From positions 62,001 to 126,000 of the forward strand of contig CAVSME010000003.1 of the NCBI GenBank assembly GCA_963728985.1: a stretch of DNA of 64,000 nucleotides. Direction: 5' to 3'. The notes under the pieces are model-generated. The model did not search any database. It was not told the DNA's origin and was given only the letters and a program-made list of their open reading frames with translations. Origin of the DNA: DASXAI01 sp963728985 (GTDB taxonomy: Bacteria; Actinomycetota; Acidimicrobiia; Acidimicrobiales; Ilumatobacteraceae). Shown here piece after piece: positions 1 to 8,579 of this stretch. Made by a program: the position numbers and the translations under genes. The first letter of the stretch is position 1, and every line of letters starts with the position of its first letter.

Positions 1-1
1 C

Positions 2-895
2 GCGCTGTCCGCGCCCCCCGACCGTGCCACCTGGCAGGACCACGCCCGCCGGTATGAGGACCTCGGCTTCGACGTCCTCCTCCTGGCCGATCATCTCGGC
101 GCCCTGTTCCCGCCGCTCGTGCCCCTGGTCAGCGCGGCCGACGCCACCACCCGACTGCGCGTCGGCACGTTCGTGCTGAACAACGACTTCTGGCACCCCG
201 CCCTCCTTGCCCGCGATGCCGGCGCCGTCGACGTCCTCACCGATGGTCGCCTCGAGCTGGGCTTCGGTGCCGGCTACGCCCAGGCCGAGTACGAGTCGGC
301 CGGCCTCACCTACGACCCGCCCAGGACCCGGGTCGACCGGCTGGCCGAGGCGTTGCCGCTGGTGCGCCGGCTCCTCGACGGCGAGACCGTCGACCACGAC
401 GGCGCCAACTACACGCTGCGGGGTGCCACCAACGGCTTCGCCACGGCGCAGCCGCGGGTGCCGCTCCTCGTCGGCGGCAACGGCAACCGCCTACTGGCCA
501 CGGCCGCCCGCCACGCCGACATCGTCGGGCTCGTCGGCTTCACCTCGAGCTCCGGCCTGGTCCACACCGATCTGAGCCACTTCACCTGGGCCGGGCTGGC
601 CGAGCGCATCGACCACGTACGCCGGTGCGCCGGCGATCGCTTCGCCGCCCTCGAGCTCAACGTCTTGGTGCAGTGGGTGGCGGCGGGCGACCCGCGGGCC
701 GCGGCCGACGAGCTGGCCGGCCAGACCGGTAGCCCGGCCGAGCTGTTCCTCGACTCGCCGTTCGTGATGCTCGGCTCGGCGGCCGACCTCGCCGAGCACG
801 TGAACCGGCTGCGTGAGGCCGGTGTCACGTACCTCGTGGCCTTCGCCGAGCGGGGCGCCGACGATCTCGCTCCGATCATCGCCGCCGAGCGCTGA
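2..895 (+). CDS. LLM-class (F420-type) flavin oxidoreductase, 5'-truncated by window edge
   Basis: The reading frame is open from base 2, so the start codon lies outside the window; 297 codons are visible. The protein looks like a luciferase-like monooxygenase-fold oxidoreductase of the actinobacterial F420-dependent type. Seen: a VLLLADHLG stretch near the visible N-terminus, RVGTFVLNNDF about residue 55, a DGRLELGFGAGY segment, and a late PLLVGGNG motif typical of the (beta/alpha)8 barrel. Family knowledge: such enzymes use F420H2 or FMNH2 on diverse substrates; no substrate can be read from the sequence. It ends 39 bp before mfd. The family call is firm, the cofactor is inferred from resemblance to F420-dependent LLM proteins. 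Confidence 0.85.
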   Translation, partial: ALSAPPDRATWQDHARRYEDLGFDVLLLADHLGALFPPLVPLVSAADATTRLRVGTFVLNNDFWHPALLARDAGAVDVLTDGRLELGFGAGYAQAEYESAGLTYDPPRTRVDRLAEALPLVRRLLDGETVDHDGANYTLRGATNGFATAQPRVPLLVGGNGNRLLATAARHADIVGLVGFTSSSGLVHTDLSHFTWAGLAERIDHVRRCAGDRFAALELNVLVQWVAAGDPRAAADELAGQTGSPAELFLDSPFVMLGSAADLAEHVNRLREAGVTYLVAFAERGADDLAPIIAAER

Positions 896-916
896 CGCAC
901 GCCGGGAGGCGGCCGA

Positions 917-922
917 TACGCT
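917..922 (+). promoter_or_regulatory. candidate -10 box (TACGCT) for mfd
   Basis: TACGCT lies 12 nt before the GTG start of mfd in a 39-bp gap, fitting the TANNNT pattern seen at many starts here. It would give a leader of only a few nucleotides. No clear -35 element is seen. Confidence 0.4.
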
Positions 923-934
923 GGTCGACCGCCC

Positions 935-3900
935 GTGCCCTCGACCGCCGCCCCCCTCTCCGCGCTCCCCCCGCTACTGCGCGACGAACCGGCGCTGCGC
1001 CACGTCGCCGGCCGCCATGCCGCCGTCCTGGCCGTGCCGGAGGCGGCGCGCGCCCTCACGGTGGCGGCCCTCGTCCACCTCTCCGATCGCCGGCCGATCG
1101 TCGTGGCCGTGCCCACCGGTACCGCCGCCCAGAACCTGGTCGAGGACCTGGCCCAGTACCTCGGGCCCCAGGCCGTGGCCCTCTTCCCGGCGTGGGAGAC
1201 CCTGCCCTTCGAGCGCGTCAGCCCCGCCGTCGAGACCATGGGCCGGCGCCTCGAGCTGCTGTGGCGCCTGCGCCGTCCCGACCGGGCGCCGCAGGTGGTC
1301 GTGGCGTCCGTGCGCGCCCTCCTGCAGCGGCTCGGGCCGCATCTCGAAGACGTCGAGCCGGTCATCGCCACCAGGGGCGGCGTCCTCGACCCCGACGTCC
1401 TCGTGGCCCAGCTCGTGGGCATGGGCTACCGGCGCGAGGACCTGGTCGAGCATCGCGGCGAGGTGGCCCGCCGCGGCTCCATCGTGGACGTCTTCCCGTC
1501 CACCGCCGACGCCCCCGTGCGCATCGACCTCTGGGGTGACGAGGTCGACCGGCTGAGCGAGTTCTCGGTCAACGACCAGCGCTCCACCGTCGATCTCGAC
1601 GAGGTGGCCATCTTCCCCGCCCGCGAGCTGCTGGCCACGGCGGACGTGCGGGCCCGGGCCGCCGACCTGGTGGCCGACGAGCCATGGGGCCGGGAGCAGT
1701 GGGAGCGCCTCAGCGAGGGCCTGGTCTTCGACGGCATGGAGTCGTGGCTGCCGTGGCTCACGCCCGACGAGCACCTGCTCACCGATCTCCTCCCGGCCGA
1801 CGCCCAGGTGCTCCTCATGGAGCCCCGGCGGATGAGGGACCGGGCCGCCGACCTCCTCGCCGAGGAGGACGACCTGGCCCGGACGCTGGCCAAGACGTGG
1901 GGCGCCCGCGACGACGCCGACAGCCGCCCATTTCCCCGCCTCCACCTCGATGCCGACCGGCTCCTCACCGGCTCCGTCTCCGCGTGGTCGGTCACGAGCG
2001 TGCCCGAGTCGCCCGAGACGCCCACCGTCGAGGCGTCGGCCTGGGCTCCGGTCGCCGGCGCCGGCGAGGCCCTGATCGCCCGGCTGGCCGACCACCTCGC
2101 CGAGGGCTACCGGGTCGTGGTGGCCGCCGACGGCACCGGCTCGGGCGAACGGCTGGCGGCGCTGTTGCGCGACGCCGGCATCGAGCTGCCGTTCGTCGGT
2201 TCCGGCACCGTCGACCTCACCCGGCCCGGCGGCCACATCGTGGTGGCGCCCCTCCACGCCGGTGCCGTCCTGCCCGAATCCAAGCTGGCCATCCTCTCCG
2301 AGGCCGACATCACCGGCCGCCGGCGGGCCCACCGCACCCCCCGGCCCCGCCGGCGGGAGGCCGCCAGCGTCTTCGAGGACCTGCGCCCTGGCGACTACAT
2401 CGTCCACTACCACCACGGCGTCGGCCGCTACGGCGGCATGGTGCAGCGGGCCATCGGCGGCGTCGAGCGCGACTACCTGCTGCTCGAGTACAAGGGCGGC
2501 GACAAGCTGTACGTGCCGTCGGACCAGATCGACGCCGTGCGCCACTACGTCGGCGGCGAGACGCCCACCCTCCATCGCCTCGGTGGGGCCGACTTCGAGC
2601 GGGCCAAGGGCCGCGTGCGGGCGGCGGTGCGGGAGATCGCCCAGGAGCTCGTGGTCCTGTACCAGACCCGCGTGCACGCCGGCGGCTTCGCGTTCGCGCC
2701 GGACACGCCCTGGCAGAAGGAGATGGAGGACGCCTTCCCGTTCGTGGAGACGCCCGACCAGCTGAAGGCCATCGTCGACGTGAAGGCGGACATGGAGTCC
2801 GAGCACCCGATGGACCGCCTCGTGTGCGGCGACGTCGGGTTCGGCAAGACCGAGGTGGCGGTGCGGGCCGCCTTCAAGGCGGTGCAGGACGGCAAGCAGG
2901 TCGTCGTGCTGGTGCCGACCACGCTCCTGGCCCAGCAGCACTTCCAGACGTTCAGCGACCGCTTCGCCAACTATCCCGTGCGCGTCGAGGTCCTGTCGCG
3001 GTTCCTCACCACGGCGCAGGCCAAGCGGGTCATCGACGGCCTGGCCGCCGGCGAGGTCGACGTCGTGATCGGCACCCATCGGCTGTTCGGCGAGGGCGTG
3101 CACTTCAAGGACCTCGGGCTGCTCGTCATCGACGAGGAGCAGCGCTTCGGCGTGCAGCACAAGGAGGCCATGAAGAAGCTCAAGACCAACGTCGATGTGC
3201 TCACCATGACGGCCACGCCCATCCCCCGGACGCTGGAGATGAGCCTCACCGGCATCCGCGACCTCACACTGCTCGACACGCCGCCGGCCGACCGCCAGCC
3301 GATCCTCACCTACGTCGGCGAGGACGACGAGCGGGCCGTGGCCGAGGCCCTGCGCCGCGAGCTGCTGCGCGAGGGGCAGGTCTTCTACGTGCACAACCGG
3401 GTGGCCGACATCGACGACGTGGCCGCCGAGCTGCGCGAGCTGGTGCCCGAGGCCCGCATCGCCATCGCCCACGGACAGATGGACGAGGGCAGCCTCGAAC
3501 AGATCGTGATGGACTTCTGGCAGGGCCAGTACGACGTGCTCGTGTGCACCACGATCATCGAGTCGGGCATCGACATGCCCACCGTGAACACGCTCGTGGT
3601 CGACGGCGCCCATCGCCTCGGGCTGGGGCAGCTCCACCAGCTGCGGGGGCGGGTGGGCCGCAGCGGCCAGCGGGCCTACGCCTACCTCTTCCATCCCCGC
3701 GACCAGAGCCTCACCGAGGAGGCCTACGAGCGGCTGCGGACCATCGGCGAGGCCACCGAGCTCGGCAGCGGCTTCAAGATCGCCATGCGCGACCTCGAGA
3801 TCCGCGGCGCCGGCAACCTGCTGGGCGAGGGCCAGAGCGGCCACATCGCCGCCGTGGGCTACGACCTCTACTGCCAGATGGTGACCGAGGCCGTGGCCGA

Positions 3901-4375
3901 GCTGAAGGGTGAGGAAGTGCGCGAGCCGGCCGAGGTGAAGCTGGACGTGCCCGTCGACGCCCATCTGCCCAAGGACTACGTGGCCAAGGAGGAGCTACGG
4001 CTCGAGGCCTACCGGCGCCTGGCCAACGTCACCACCACGACCGAGGTCGACGACATCCGCGCCGAGTGGGAGGACCGCTACGGGCCCGTCCCCGAACCGG
4101 CCGAGCGCCTCCTCACCATCGGCATGTTGCGGGCGCAGTGCCACCGCGTGGGCATCCGCGACGTGTCGATCACCGGGAACCAGGCCCGCCTGGGCCCGCT
4201 GCACCTGCGGGCCAGCGAGACGATGCGGCTGCGGCGACTGGCGCGCGACGCCATCTACAAGGAGGAGGCCGGGCAGCTCGTCGTGCCACTGCGTCGCGGC
4301 GAGGATCCCGCCCAGCGGCTGGTGACCCTGCTCACCGAGCTGGTGCCCGAGCCGGAACGAGCGGCGTCGGCGTGA
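935..4375 (+). CDS. mfd: transcription-repair coupling factor Mfd
   Basis: 1146-aa ATP-dependent DNA translocase that removes stalled RNA polymerase at lesions and recruits UvrA. Order of domains seen: N-terminal UvrB-homology region (about residues 20-330), RNA-polymerase-interacting domain starting at VFEDLRPGDYIVHYHHG (about 479-545), helicase core with Walker A GDVGFGKT (about 632) and Walker B DEEQ (about 733), a GRVGRSGQ motif VI/TRG region (about 905), and the C-terminal TRCF domain. Length matches the family (1100-1200 aa). The GTG start gives the natural beginning; no better ATG is nearby. Its stop overlaps the GTG of the following lipoprotein gene (GTGA), so the two are probably co-transcribed. 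Essentially certain. Confidence 0.98.
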   Translation: MPSTAAPLSALPPLLRDEPALRHVAGRHAAVLAVPEAARALTVAALVHLSDRRPIVVAVPTGTAAQNLVEDLAQYLGPQAVALFPAWETLPFERVSPAVETMGRRLELLWRLRRPDRAPQVVVASVRALLQRLGPHLEDVEPVIATRGGVLDPDVLVAQLVGMGYRREDLVEHRGEVARRGSIVDVFPSTADAPVRIDLWGDEVDRLSEFSVNDQRSTVDLDEVAIFPARELLATADVRARAADLVADEPWGREQWERLSEGLVFDGMESWLPWLTPDEHLLTDLLPADAQVLLMEPRRMRDRAADLLAEEDDLARTLAKTWGARDDADSRPFPRLHLDADRLLTGSVSAWSVTSVPESPETPTVEASAWAPVAGAGEALIARLADHLAEGYRVVVAADGTGSGERLAALLRDAGIELPFVGSGTVDLTRPGGHIVVAPLHAGAVLPESKLAILSEADITGRRRAHRTPRPRRREAASVFEDLRPGDYIVHYHHGVGRYGGMVQRAIGGVERDYLLLEYKGGDKLYVPSDQIDAVRHYVGGETPTLHRLGGADFERAKGRVRAAVREIAQELVVLYQTRVHAGGFAFAPDTPWQKEMEDAFPFVETPDQLKAIVDVKADMESEHPMDRLVCGDVGFGKTEVAVRAAFKAVQDGKQVVVLVPTTLLAQQHFQTFSDRFANYPVRVEVLSRFLTTAQAKRVIDGLAAGEVDVVIGTHRLFGEGVHFKDLGLLVIDEEQRFGVQHKEAMKKLKTNVDVLTMTATPIPRTLEMSLTGIRDLTLLDTPPADRQPILTYVGEDDERAVAEALRRELLREGQVFYVHNRVADIDDVAAELRELVPEARIAIAHGQMDEGSLEQIVMDFWQGQYDVLVCTTIIESGIDMPTVNTLVVDGAHRLGLGQLHQLRGRVGRSGQRAYAYLFHPRDQSLTEEAYERLRTIGEATELGSGFKIAMRDLEIRGAGNLLGEGQSGHIAAVGYDLYCQMVTEAVAELKGEEVREPAEVKLDVPVDAHLPKDYVAKEELRLEAYRRLANVTTTTEVDDIRAEWEDRYGPVPEPAERLLTIGMLRAQCHRVGIRDVSITGNQARLGPLHLRASETMRLRRLARDAIYKEEAGQLVVPLRRGEDPAQRLVTLLTELVPEPERAASA

Positions 4376-5673
4376 GCCGCCGCCTTCTCGCCGCCCTCGT
4401 CGCCGTGCTCGCGCTGGCGTCGGCGTGCAGCTCGGGTGGCTCGTCGCCGAGCGCCGCCGCCACGACGTCGGCGGTCGCCGCCGATGCCGCCGCCACCGTC
4501 AACGGCGTGCCCATCCGCAAGTCCGACTTCGACGCCGACCTGCGCGACTACGCCGCCAACTCGCTCTACACCGCCACCGGCGTGGCCGGCGACGTCAGCA
4601 ACGGCACGGTGAGCGACAGCTTCGCCCGCTCCACCCTCCAGGCTGACATCCTGTTCGAGGTGGTGCGCCAGGAGGTGGAGCGACGGGGCCTGACGACGCG
4701 CCCGGCCGACGACCCTGCGGTGCGAGCGCAGACGCTGGCCCGCTTCGACCAGACCGGCAGCCCCGACATCTTCGTCGCCTTCCCCAAGCGGTTCCAGGAT
4801 CGGGCCCTGGCCCAGACGGCGGCCGTGGTGACCCTGGAAGACGCTCTCGGCGGGGGGCCGGTCGACGACCCCAAGGCCAAGGCCACCTACGACGCCGACC
4901 CGCGCCGCTTCGGCCAGATGTGCGTGCGCCACATCCTGGTGGCGACCGAGGACGACGCCAAGCGGGTGCTGGCCGAGCTGCAGCAGGGCGCCGACTTCGG
5001 CCTCACCGTCGACAAGGAGAGCACCGACACCAGCAGCGAGCCCTACGGCGGCAAGATCGTCAACGCCGATGGCTCCTGCCCGCGGGCGTCGCAGTTCGAC
5101 GCCGCCTTCGCCAAGGCGGCGCTGGCGGCGACGCCGGGCCGGCCCGCCGGGCCGGTCCAGACGAAGCTCGGCTGGCACGTGCTGCTGGTCGACAGCCTCA
5201 CCGTGCTCCCCTACGACCAGGTCCACACCGACGTGGTGGTGGCGGCCGAGAAGGACGTCGCCGCCCAGGCCGGGCCGGCCATGAACCAGCTCCTCCAGAG
5301 CGGTGTGGCCGGTGCCATCACGGTGGCGCCCGAGTACGGCACCTGGGATTCCGACGGGCCACCAGATCCTGCCGCCCGGCTTCCACGCCACGCCCTCCCG
5401 CACGTGATGATGCCTCGGCTTCGCCTCGGTCTCGCTGCGCTCGGAGGGCGAGCGGATAGGTGCTGGCGATCGGCGCGGACGGGGCCGGTGGCCACGCTCC
5501 ACGAGCAACGTTGGGTGCCGATTCGGTCATGGGTGCCGATCGGCCCGCCAGGCGAGGCAATCGGCACCCAAAGCTCTCTTCGCCTATCCGCTCGCCCTCT
5601 CGGTCAATGCCGTGAGCACCTGCCCCTGCCGCCGCGCTGCGGCGGCACGGCCTCATCGGGCCGCCGCACGTGA
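4372..5673 (+). CDS. SurA-like peptidyl-prolyl isomerase lipoprotein, probably frameshifted near its 3' end
   Basis: Exported foldase-type lipoprotein. The GTG start overlaps the mfd stop. A signal peptide ends in a lipobox LASAC (Cys19), followed by a Ser/Ala linker, a SurA_N-like region and a parvulin-type PPIase domain from CVRHILVATEDD (about residue 184) to LGWHVLLVDS. The literal reading frame runs to base 5673, but everything after GTWDSD (about base 5355) is low-complexity translation of an inserted repeat. Removing one G from GGG at 5356-5358 gives GHQILPPGF and a stop at 5405-5407 (about 344 aa), which resembles the usual family tail. So the annotated end is either a read-through product or a single-base error. 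Function call is good, the 3' end is doubtful. Confidence 0.85.
   Translation: MSRRLLAALVAVLALASACSSGGSSPSAAATTSAVAADAAATVNGVPIRKSDFDADLRDYAANSLYTATGVAGDVSNGTVSDSFARSTLQADILFEVVRQEVERRGLTTRPADDPAVRAQTLARFDQTGSPDIFVAFPKRFQDRALAQTAAVVTLEDALGGGPVDDPKAKATYDADPRRFGQMCVRHILVATEDDAKRVLAELQQGADFGLTVDKESTDTSSEPYGGKIVNADGSCPRASQFDAAFAKAALAATPGRPAGPVQTKLGWHVLLVDSLTVLPYDQVHTDVVVAAEKDVAAQAGPAMNQLLQSGVAGAITVAPEYGTWDSDGPPDPAARLPRHALPHVMMPRLRLGLAALGGRADRCWRSARTGPVATLHEQRWVPIRSWVPIGPPGEAIGTQSSLRLSARPLGQCREHLPLPPRCGGTASSGRRT
5408..5672 (-). repeat. hairpin intergenic repeat, copy 1, split by a MITE-like insertion
   Basis: Read on the minus strand, this contains a CGGCC/GGCCG hairpin, a CCGCCGC-GCGGCGG hairpin, then GGGGCAG, a GGCATTGACCGAG segment, the 154-bp inserted element, and the right half CGAGCGCAGCGAG followed by GGCGAAGCCGAGG. 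The same modules occur at about 7096, 15170, 28741, 45825 and 50284. It fills the gap between the SurA-like gene (true stop probably 5407) and mazG. Confidence 0.7.
5445..5598 (-). mobile_element. MITE-like element, copy 1 (154 bp, 16-bp perfect TIRs)
   Basis: The ends are AGGGCGAGCGGATAGG (5445-5460) and its exact reverse complement (5583-5598). Directly outside both ends is CTCGG (5440-5444 and 5599-5603), a 5-bp direct duplication. The interior holds a perfect 10-bp stem (5531-5540 with 5560-5569). A second copy in opposite orientation is at 28796-28982. No ORF of transposase type is inside, so it would be non-autonomous. Assigned minus only to indicate it is inverted relative to copy 2. 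Confidence 0.75.
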
Positions 5674-7094
5674 GGGCCACCGTGGTCGTCGTCGGCCTCG
5701 GTCCGGCCGGGCCCGAGCTGCTGACGGCGGCGGCCGCCGACGCCATCGCCCGCATCCCGAAGCGGTTCCTGCGCACGGCCCACCATCCCGCCGCCGCCGT
5801 GGTCGCCGGGGCGACGACGTTCGACCACGTCTACGAGACCGCGTCATCCATCGACGACGTGTACCCCGCCATCGTCGACGCTCTCGCCGCCGCCGCCACC
5901 GACAGCGGGGTGGTCCTGTACGCCGTGCCCGGCTCGCCGCTGGTGGCCGAGCGGACGGTGGAGCTGCTGCGGGCCGACGAGCGCGTCGCCGTGGAGATCG
6001 TGCCCGGGCTCTCCTACCTCGATCTCGCCTGGACGAGGCTGGGCGTCGATCCGCTCGCTGCGGGTGTGCGGCTGGTCGACGGGCGCCGGTTCGCCGTCGA
6101 GGCGGCCGGCCAGCGCGGGCCGCTCCTCGTGGCCCAGTGCGACCGCGTCGAGGTGCTGTCGGACATCAAGCTCGCCGTCGACGTCGAGCCCGACGAACCG
6201 GTCGTCGTCCTCCAGCGCCTCGGGCTGCCCGACGAGGCGGTGTTCGCCGTGGCGTGGGCCGACCTCGACCGCGCCGTCGTTCCCGATCACCTCACCGCGC
6301 TGTGGGTGCCCGCCCTCGCCGAGCCCGTCGCCTTCGAGGGCGCCCGCTTCCACGAGCTGGTGCGCACGCTGCGGGAGCAGTGCCCGTGGGACCGGGTCCA
6401 GACGCACGCCACGTTGAGCCGCCACCTCATCGAGGAGGCGTACGAGCTCGTGGAGGCGATCGACGGCCTGGCCGCCGCCGGCGACGACGAGCACCTCATC
6501 GAGGAGCTGGGCGACGTGCTGTTCCAGGTGGAGATCCACGCCGCCATCGCCGAGCAGGAGGGCCGGTTCTCGATGGCCGACGTGGCCCGGGGCGTGCACG
6601 ACAAGCTCGTGCGCCGCCATCCGCACGTGTTCGGCACGGTCGACGCCGGCACCGCCGACCAGGTGGTCGTCAACTGGGAGGCCATCAAGCGGGCCGAGAA
6701 GGGCCGCACGTCGGTGTTCGAGGGCATCCCCGGGGGGCTGCCGGCGCTCTCCTACGCCGCCAAGGTGCAGCGCAAGGCGGCCGGACTCGGCTTCGACTGG
6801 CCGGACGTGGACGGCGCGCTGCCCAAGGTGGCCGAAGAGGCGGCCGAGCTGGTGGCCGTGGCCGCCGACCCCGAGCGGGCCCTCGACGAGCTCGGCGACC
6901 TGCTGTTCGCCGTGGTCAACGTGGCCCGCCACCTGGACCTCGACCCCGAGACGGCGCTGCGGGGCGCCACGGCCAAGTTCCGGACCCGGTTCGAGGCGGT
7001 CGAGGCGCTGGCCACGTCACGGGGGCAGTCGCTCGACCAGCTCGACCTCACCGCCCTCGACGCCCTGTGGGACGAGGTGAAGGCAGCCGAGTAG
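5670..7094 (+). CDS. mazG: MazG-family nucleoside triphosphate pyrophosphohydrolase with N-terminal tetrapyrrole-methylase-like domain
   Basis: 474-aa two-part protein. Residues about 4-215 resemble a SAM-dependent tetrapyrrole methylase fold (VVVVGLGPAGPELLT at the start, YAVPGSPLVAERT later), as in Bacillus YabN. Residues about 229-320 form the MazG domain: CPWDRVQTH, then EEAYELVEAI and EELGDVLFQVEIH supply the metal-binding EExxE/ExxD residues. A second, shorter MazG-like repeat with EEAAELV and DELGDLLFAVVN follows (about 387-415). Family role: hydrolysis of (d)NTPs to the monophosphate and pyrophosphate, housecleaning of non-canonical nucleotides. The GTG start lies just after a repeat. 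mfd, SurA-like lipoprotein and MazG next to eno is a familiar actinobacterial neighbourhood. Confidence 0.93.
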   Translation: MRATVVVVGLGPAGPELLTAAAADAIARIPKRFLRTAHHPAAAVVAGATTFDHVYETASSIDDVYPAIVDALAAAATDSGVVLYAVPGSPLVAERTVELLRADERVAVEIVPGLSYLDLAWTRLGVDPLAAGVRLVDGRRFAVEAAGQRGPLLVAQCDRVEVLSDIKLAVDVEPDEPVVVLQRLGLPDEAVFAVAWADLDRAVVPDHLTALWVPALAEPVAFEGARFHELVRTLREQCPWDRVQTHATLSRHLIEEAYELVEAIDGLAAAGDDEHLIEELGDVLFQVEIHAAIAEQEGRFSMADVARGVHDKLVRRHPHVFGTVDAGTADQVVVNWEAIKRAEKGRTSVFEGIPGGLPALSYAAKVQRKAAGLGFDWPDVDGALPKVAEEAAELVAVAADPERALDELGDLLFAVVNVARHLDLDPETALRGATAKFRTRFEAVEALATSRGQSLDQLDLTALDALWDEVKAAE

Positions 7095-7095
7095 C

Positions 7096-7195
7096 GCGGC
7101 CCAACGGGCCGCTGGCGCCGCAATGCGGCGGCGGGGCAGCGCCGAGACGGATGGTGGGCGCGCAGCGCCCAGGGGGCGAAGCCGACGCAGATTCA
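7096..7195 (+). repeat. hairpin intergenic repeat, copy 2, between convergent genes
   Basis: Hairpin 1 is GCGGCCC-AAC-GGGCCGC (7096-7112), hairpin 2 is the near-palindrome CGCCGCAATGCGGCG (7116-7130), then GGGGCAG, then GCGCGCAGCGCCC and GGCGAAGCCGACG. It lies between the stops of mazG (+) and the VOC gene (-), so it may act as a bidirectional terminator. No T-run follows the stems. Confidence 0.65.
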
Positions 7196-7951
7196 GCCGG
7201 CGAGCTTGATGACGCCGAAGGTGGCGCCGTGGGGGTCGGCGAGGCCGGCGAACCGTCCCACCGAGCTGTCCACGGCGGGCGCCACCACAGAGCCACCCAG
7301 CTCCTGCGCCTTGGCCACGGCGGCATCGCAGTCGGCCACGGCGAAGCTGATGTCCCAGCGACTCGGGCCGGCGCTGTCTTCCATCATCCCCGCGACCGGC
7401 CGCTCGCCGAGGTTCCACAGCGTGTACGGCGTGCCGTCCATGTCCATGGGGTTGGCCACCCAGTTGAAGACCCGCTCGTAGAAGCCGATGGCGGTGCCCA
7501 CGTCCGCCGTCCGCAGCTCCGACCACGTGAACGCGCCGGGCTCGTTCACCAGTTGGGCGCCGATGTGCTCGATCGGCTGCCAGGCCGATACGGCGGCGCC
7601 CGTGTTGTCGATGTACACCGCCATCTTGCCGGCGGTCATCACCTCCATCGGTGGGACGATGATGGTGCCGCTGTGGGCCTCGACCCGCGCCGTAGTGGCC
7701 TCGACGTCGGCCACGCTGACGTACATCGTCCAGTAGGGAGGCTGATCGGCGTTCATCTGCGGGCCGATGCCGGCGACGTTCAGCCCGTTCAGCGTGAACA
7801 TGCCGTAGCCGCCGGTCTCCTCGACCGGCCCCGCCGACTCGAACGTCCAGCCGAACACGCCACCGTAGAAGGCGGCCGACGCGTCGATGTCCGGACTGCC
7901 GAGATCCACCCACGACGGCGTTCCCGGTTCGTACTCCTTGACCTCGGGCAT
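7193..7951 (-). CDS. VOC family protein with two glyoxalase-like domains
   Basis: 252-aa protein of the vicinal-oxygen-chelate superfamily with two similar halves: residues about 8-122 (GTPSWVDLGSPDIDASAAFYGGVFGW) and about 136-250 (GAFTWSELRTADVGTAIGFYERVF). Each half carries the ASxxFYxxVFxW-like signature of the short glyoxalase/bleomycin-resistance-like families; mycobacterial homologues are known as CFP-30B-type antigens of unknown reaction. The ATG at 7951 is preceded by a GGGAGG Shine-Dalgarno. It is divergent from a PadR regulator across a 49-bp gap holding a dyad, which suggests regulation by that protein. No substrate can be assigned. Confidence 0.9.
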   Translation of the reverse strand: MPEVKEYEPGTPSWVDLGSPDIDASAAFYGGVFGWTFESAGPVEETGGYGMFTLNGLNVAGIGPQMNADQPPYWTMYVSVADVEATTARVEAHSGTIIVPPMEVMTAGKMAVYIDNTGAAVSAWQPIEHIGAQLVNEPGAFTWSELRTADVGTAIGFYERVFNWVANPMDMDGTPYTLWNLGERPVAGMMEDSAGPSRWDISFAVADCDAAVAKAQELGGSVVAPAVDSSVGRFAGLADPHGATFGVIKLAG

Positions 7952-7973
7952 GGCGGCCTCCCGGTTGCTGGGC

Positions 7974-7992
7974 GTGTTCCAGTTCGGAATAC
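7974..7992. promoter_or_regulatory. dyad GTGTTCC-N5-GGAATAC between VOC and PadR genes
   Basis: An inverted repeat with 7-bp arms (one mismatch) and a 5-bp centre. It overlaps the likely -10 region of the PadR-type gene (AATACT at 7988-7993, 7 nt before the GTG at 8001) and lies upstream of the VOC gene. Candidate autoregulatory operator; by inference only. Confidence 0.4.
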
Positions 7993-8000
7993 TACCCGTG

Positions 8001-8579
8001 GTGGCTGCCGGTCAACCCTTGACGCCAACTGGCTATGCGGTGTTGGGGCTGCTGTCATTCGGGCAGGAGCTGACCGGCTACGAGCTCAAGCAGTGGGCCG
8101 ACGGCAGCCTCCGCTTCTTCTACACGGCGCCGGCCATGAGCCAGATCTACAGCGAGCTCGACCGGCTGCGGGCGGCGGGCTTCGTGCTCGATCGGGCCGT
8201 GCCCGACGGCAACCGCACCATCCGGACGTACCGCATCACGCCGGCCGGTGAAGCCGTCCTGCGGGCGTGGGCGCAGGACACGGAGCCCGAGCCGCCGGTG
8301 CTCAAGCACCACGTGGCCCTGCGCCTCTTCCTCGGCCACCTGATCGCCCCGGCGCGCCTGCTGGAGCTCACCACGAACCACCGGGCGTGGGTCGAGGGCC
8401 GCCTCCACGAGCTGGAGCAGGTGGACGAAGACCTCGCCGGCGGCCCGCCCGAGGTGTGGCGCTACGCCCGCCTCGTCGCCGGCTGGGGCCGGCGCTACTA
8501 CGGCGCCGAGCTGGAGGCCCTCGACGAGCTGCGCCGCGAGCTCGAGGCGGCGGTGCCGGCGCGCCCTGAAGCCGGCTAG
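8001..8579 (+). CDS. PadR family transcriptional regulator
   Basis: About 192-aa winged-helix regulator. Near the start is LTPTGYAVLGLLSFGQELTG, the standard PadR opening; the wing follows at RTYRITPAGEAVLRAW, and a C-terminal all-alpha dimerisation region contains a virulence-activator-like (Vir_act_alpha_C) segment. Two adjacent GTG codons (7998, 8001) are possible starts; 8001 is preferred because a candidate -10 box sits 7 nt upstream. Family members repress adjacent genes and respond to small aromatic or drug-like ligands. The divergent VOC gene is the obvious target. Its stop overlaps the stop of the convergent Cds1-like gene by 3 bp. Confidence 0.9.
   Translation: MAAGQPLTPTGYAVLGLLSFGQELTGYELKQWADGSLRFFYTAPAMSQIYSELDRLRAAGFVLDRAVPDGNRTIRTYRITPAGEAVLRAWAQDTEPEPPVLKHHVALRLFLGHLIAPARLLELTTNHRAWVEGRLHELEQVDEDLAGGPPEVWRYARLVAGWGRRYYGAELEALDELRRELEAAVPARPEAG

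Noticed and set aside
974..3964. A 996-codon open frame antisense to mfd, and many similar long antisense frames (for example against PepN and the CoxL genes)
   Set aside because: High-GC genes with strong third-position bias leave open shadow frames. The translations are Gly/His/Val/Leu-rich low-complexity strings with no family motifs, while the opposite strand encodes complete known proteins.
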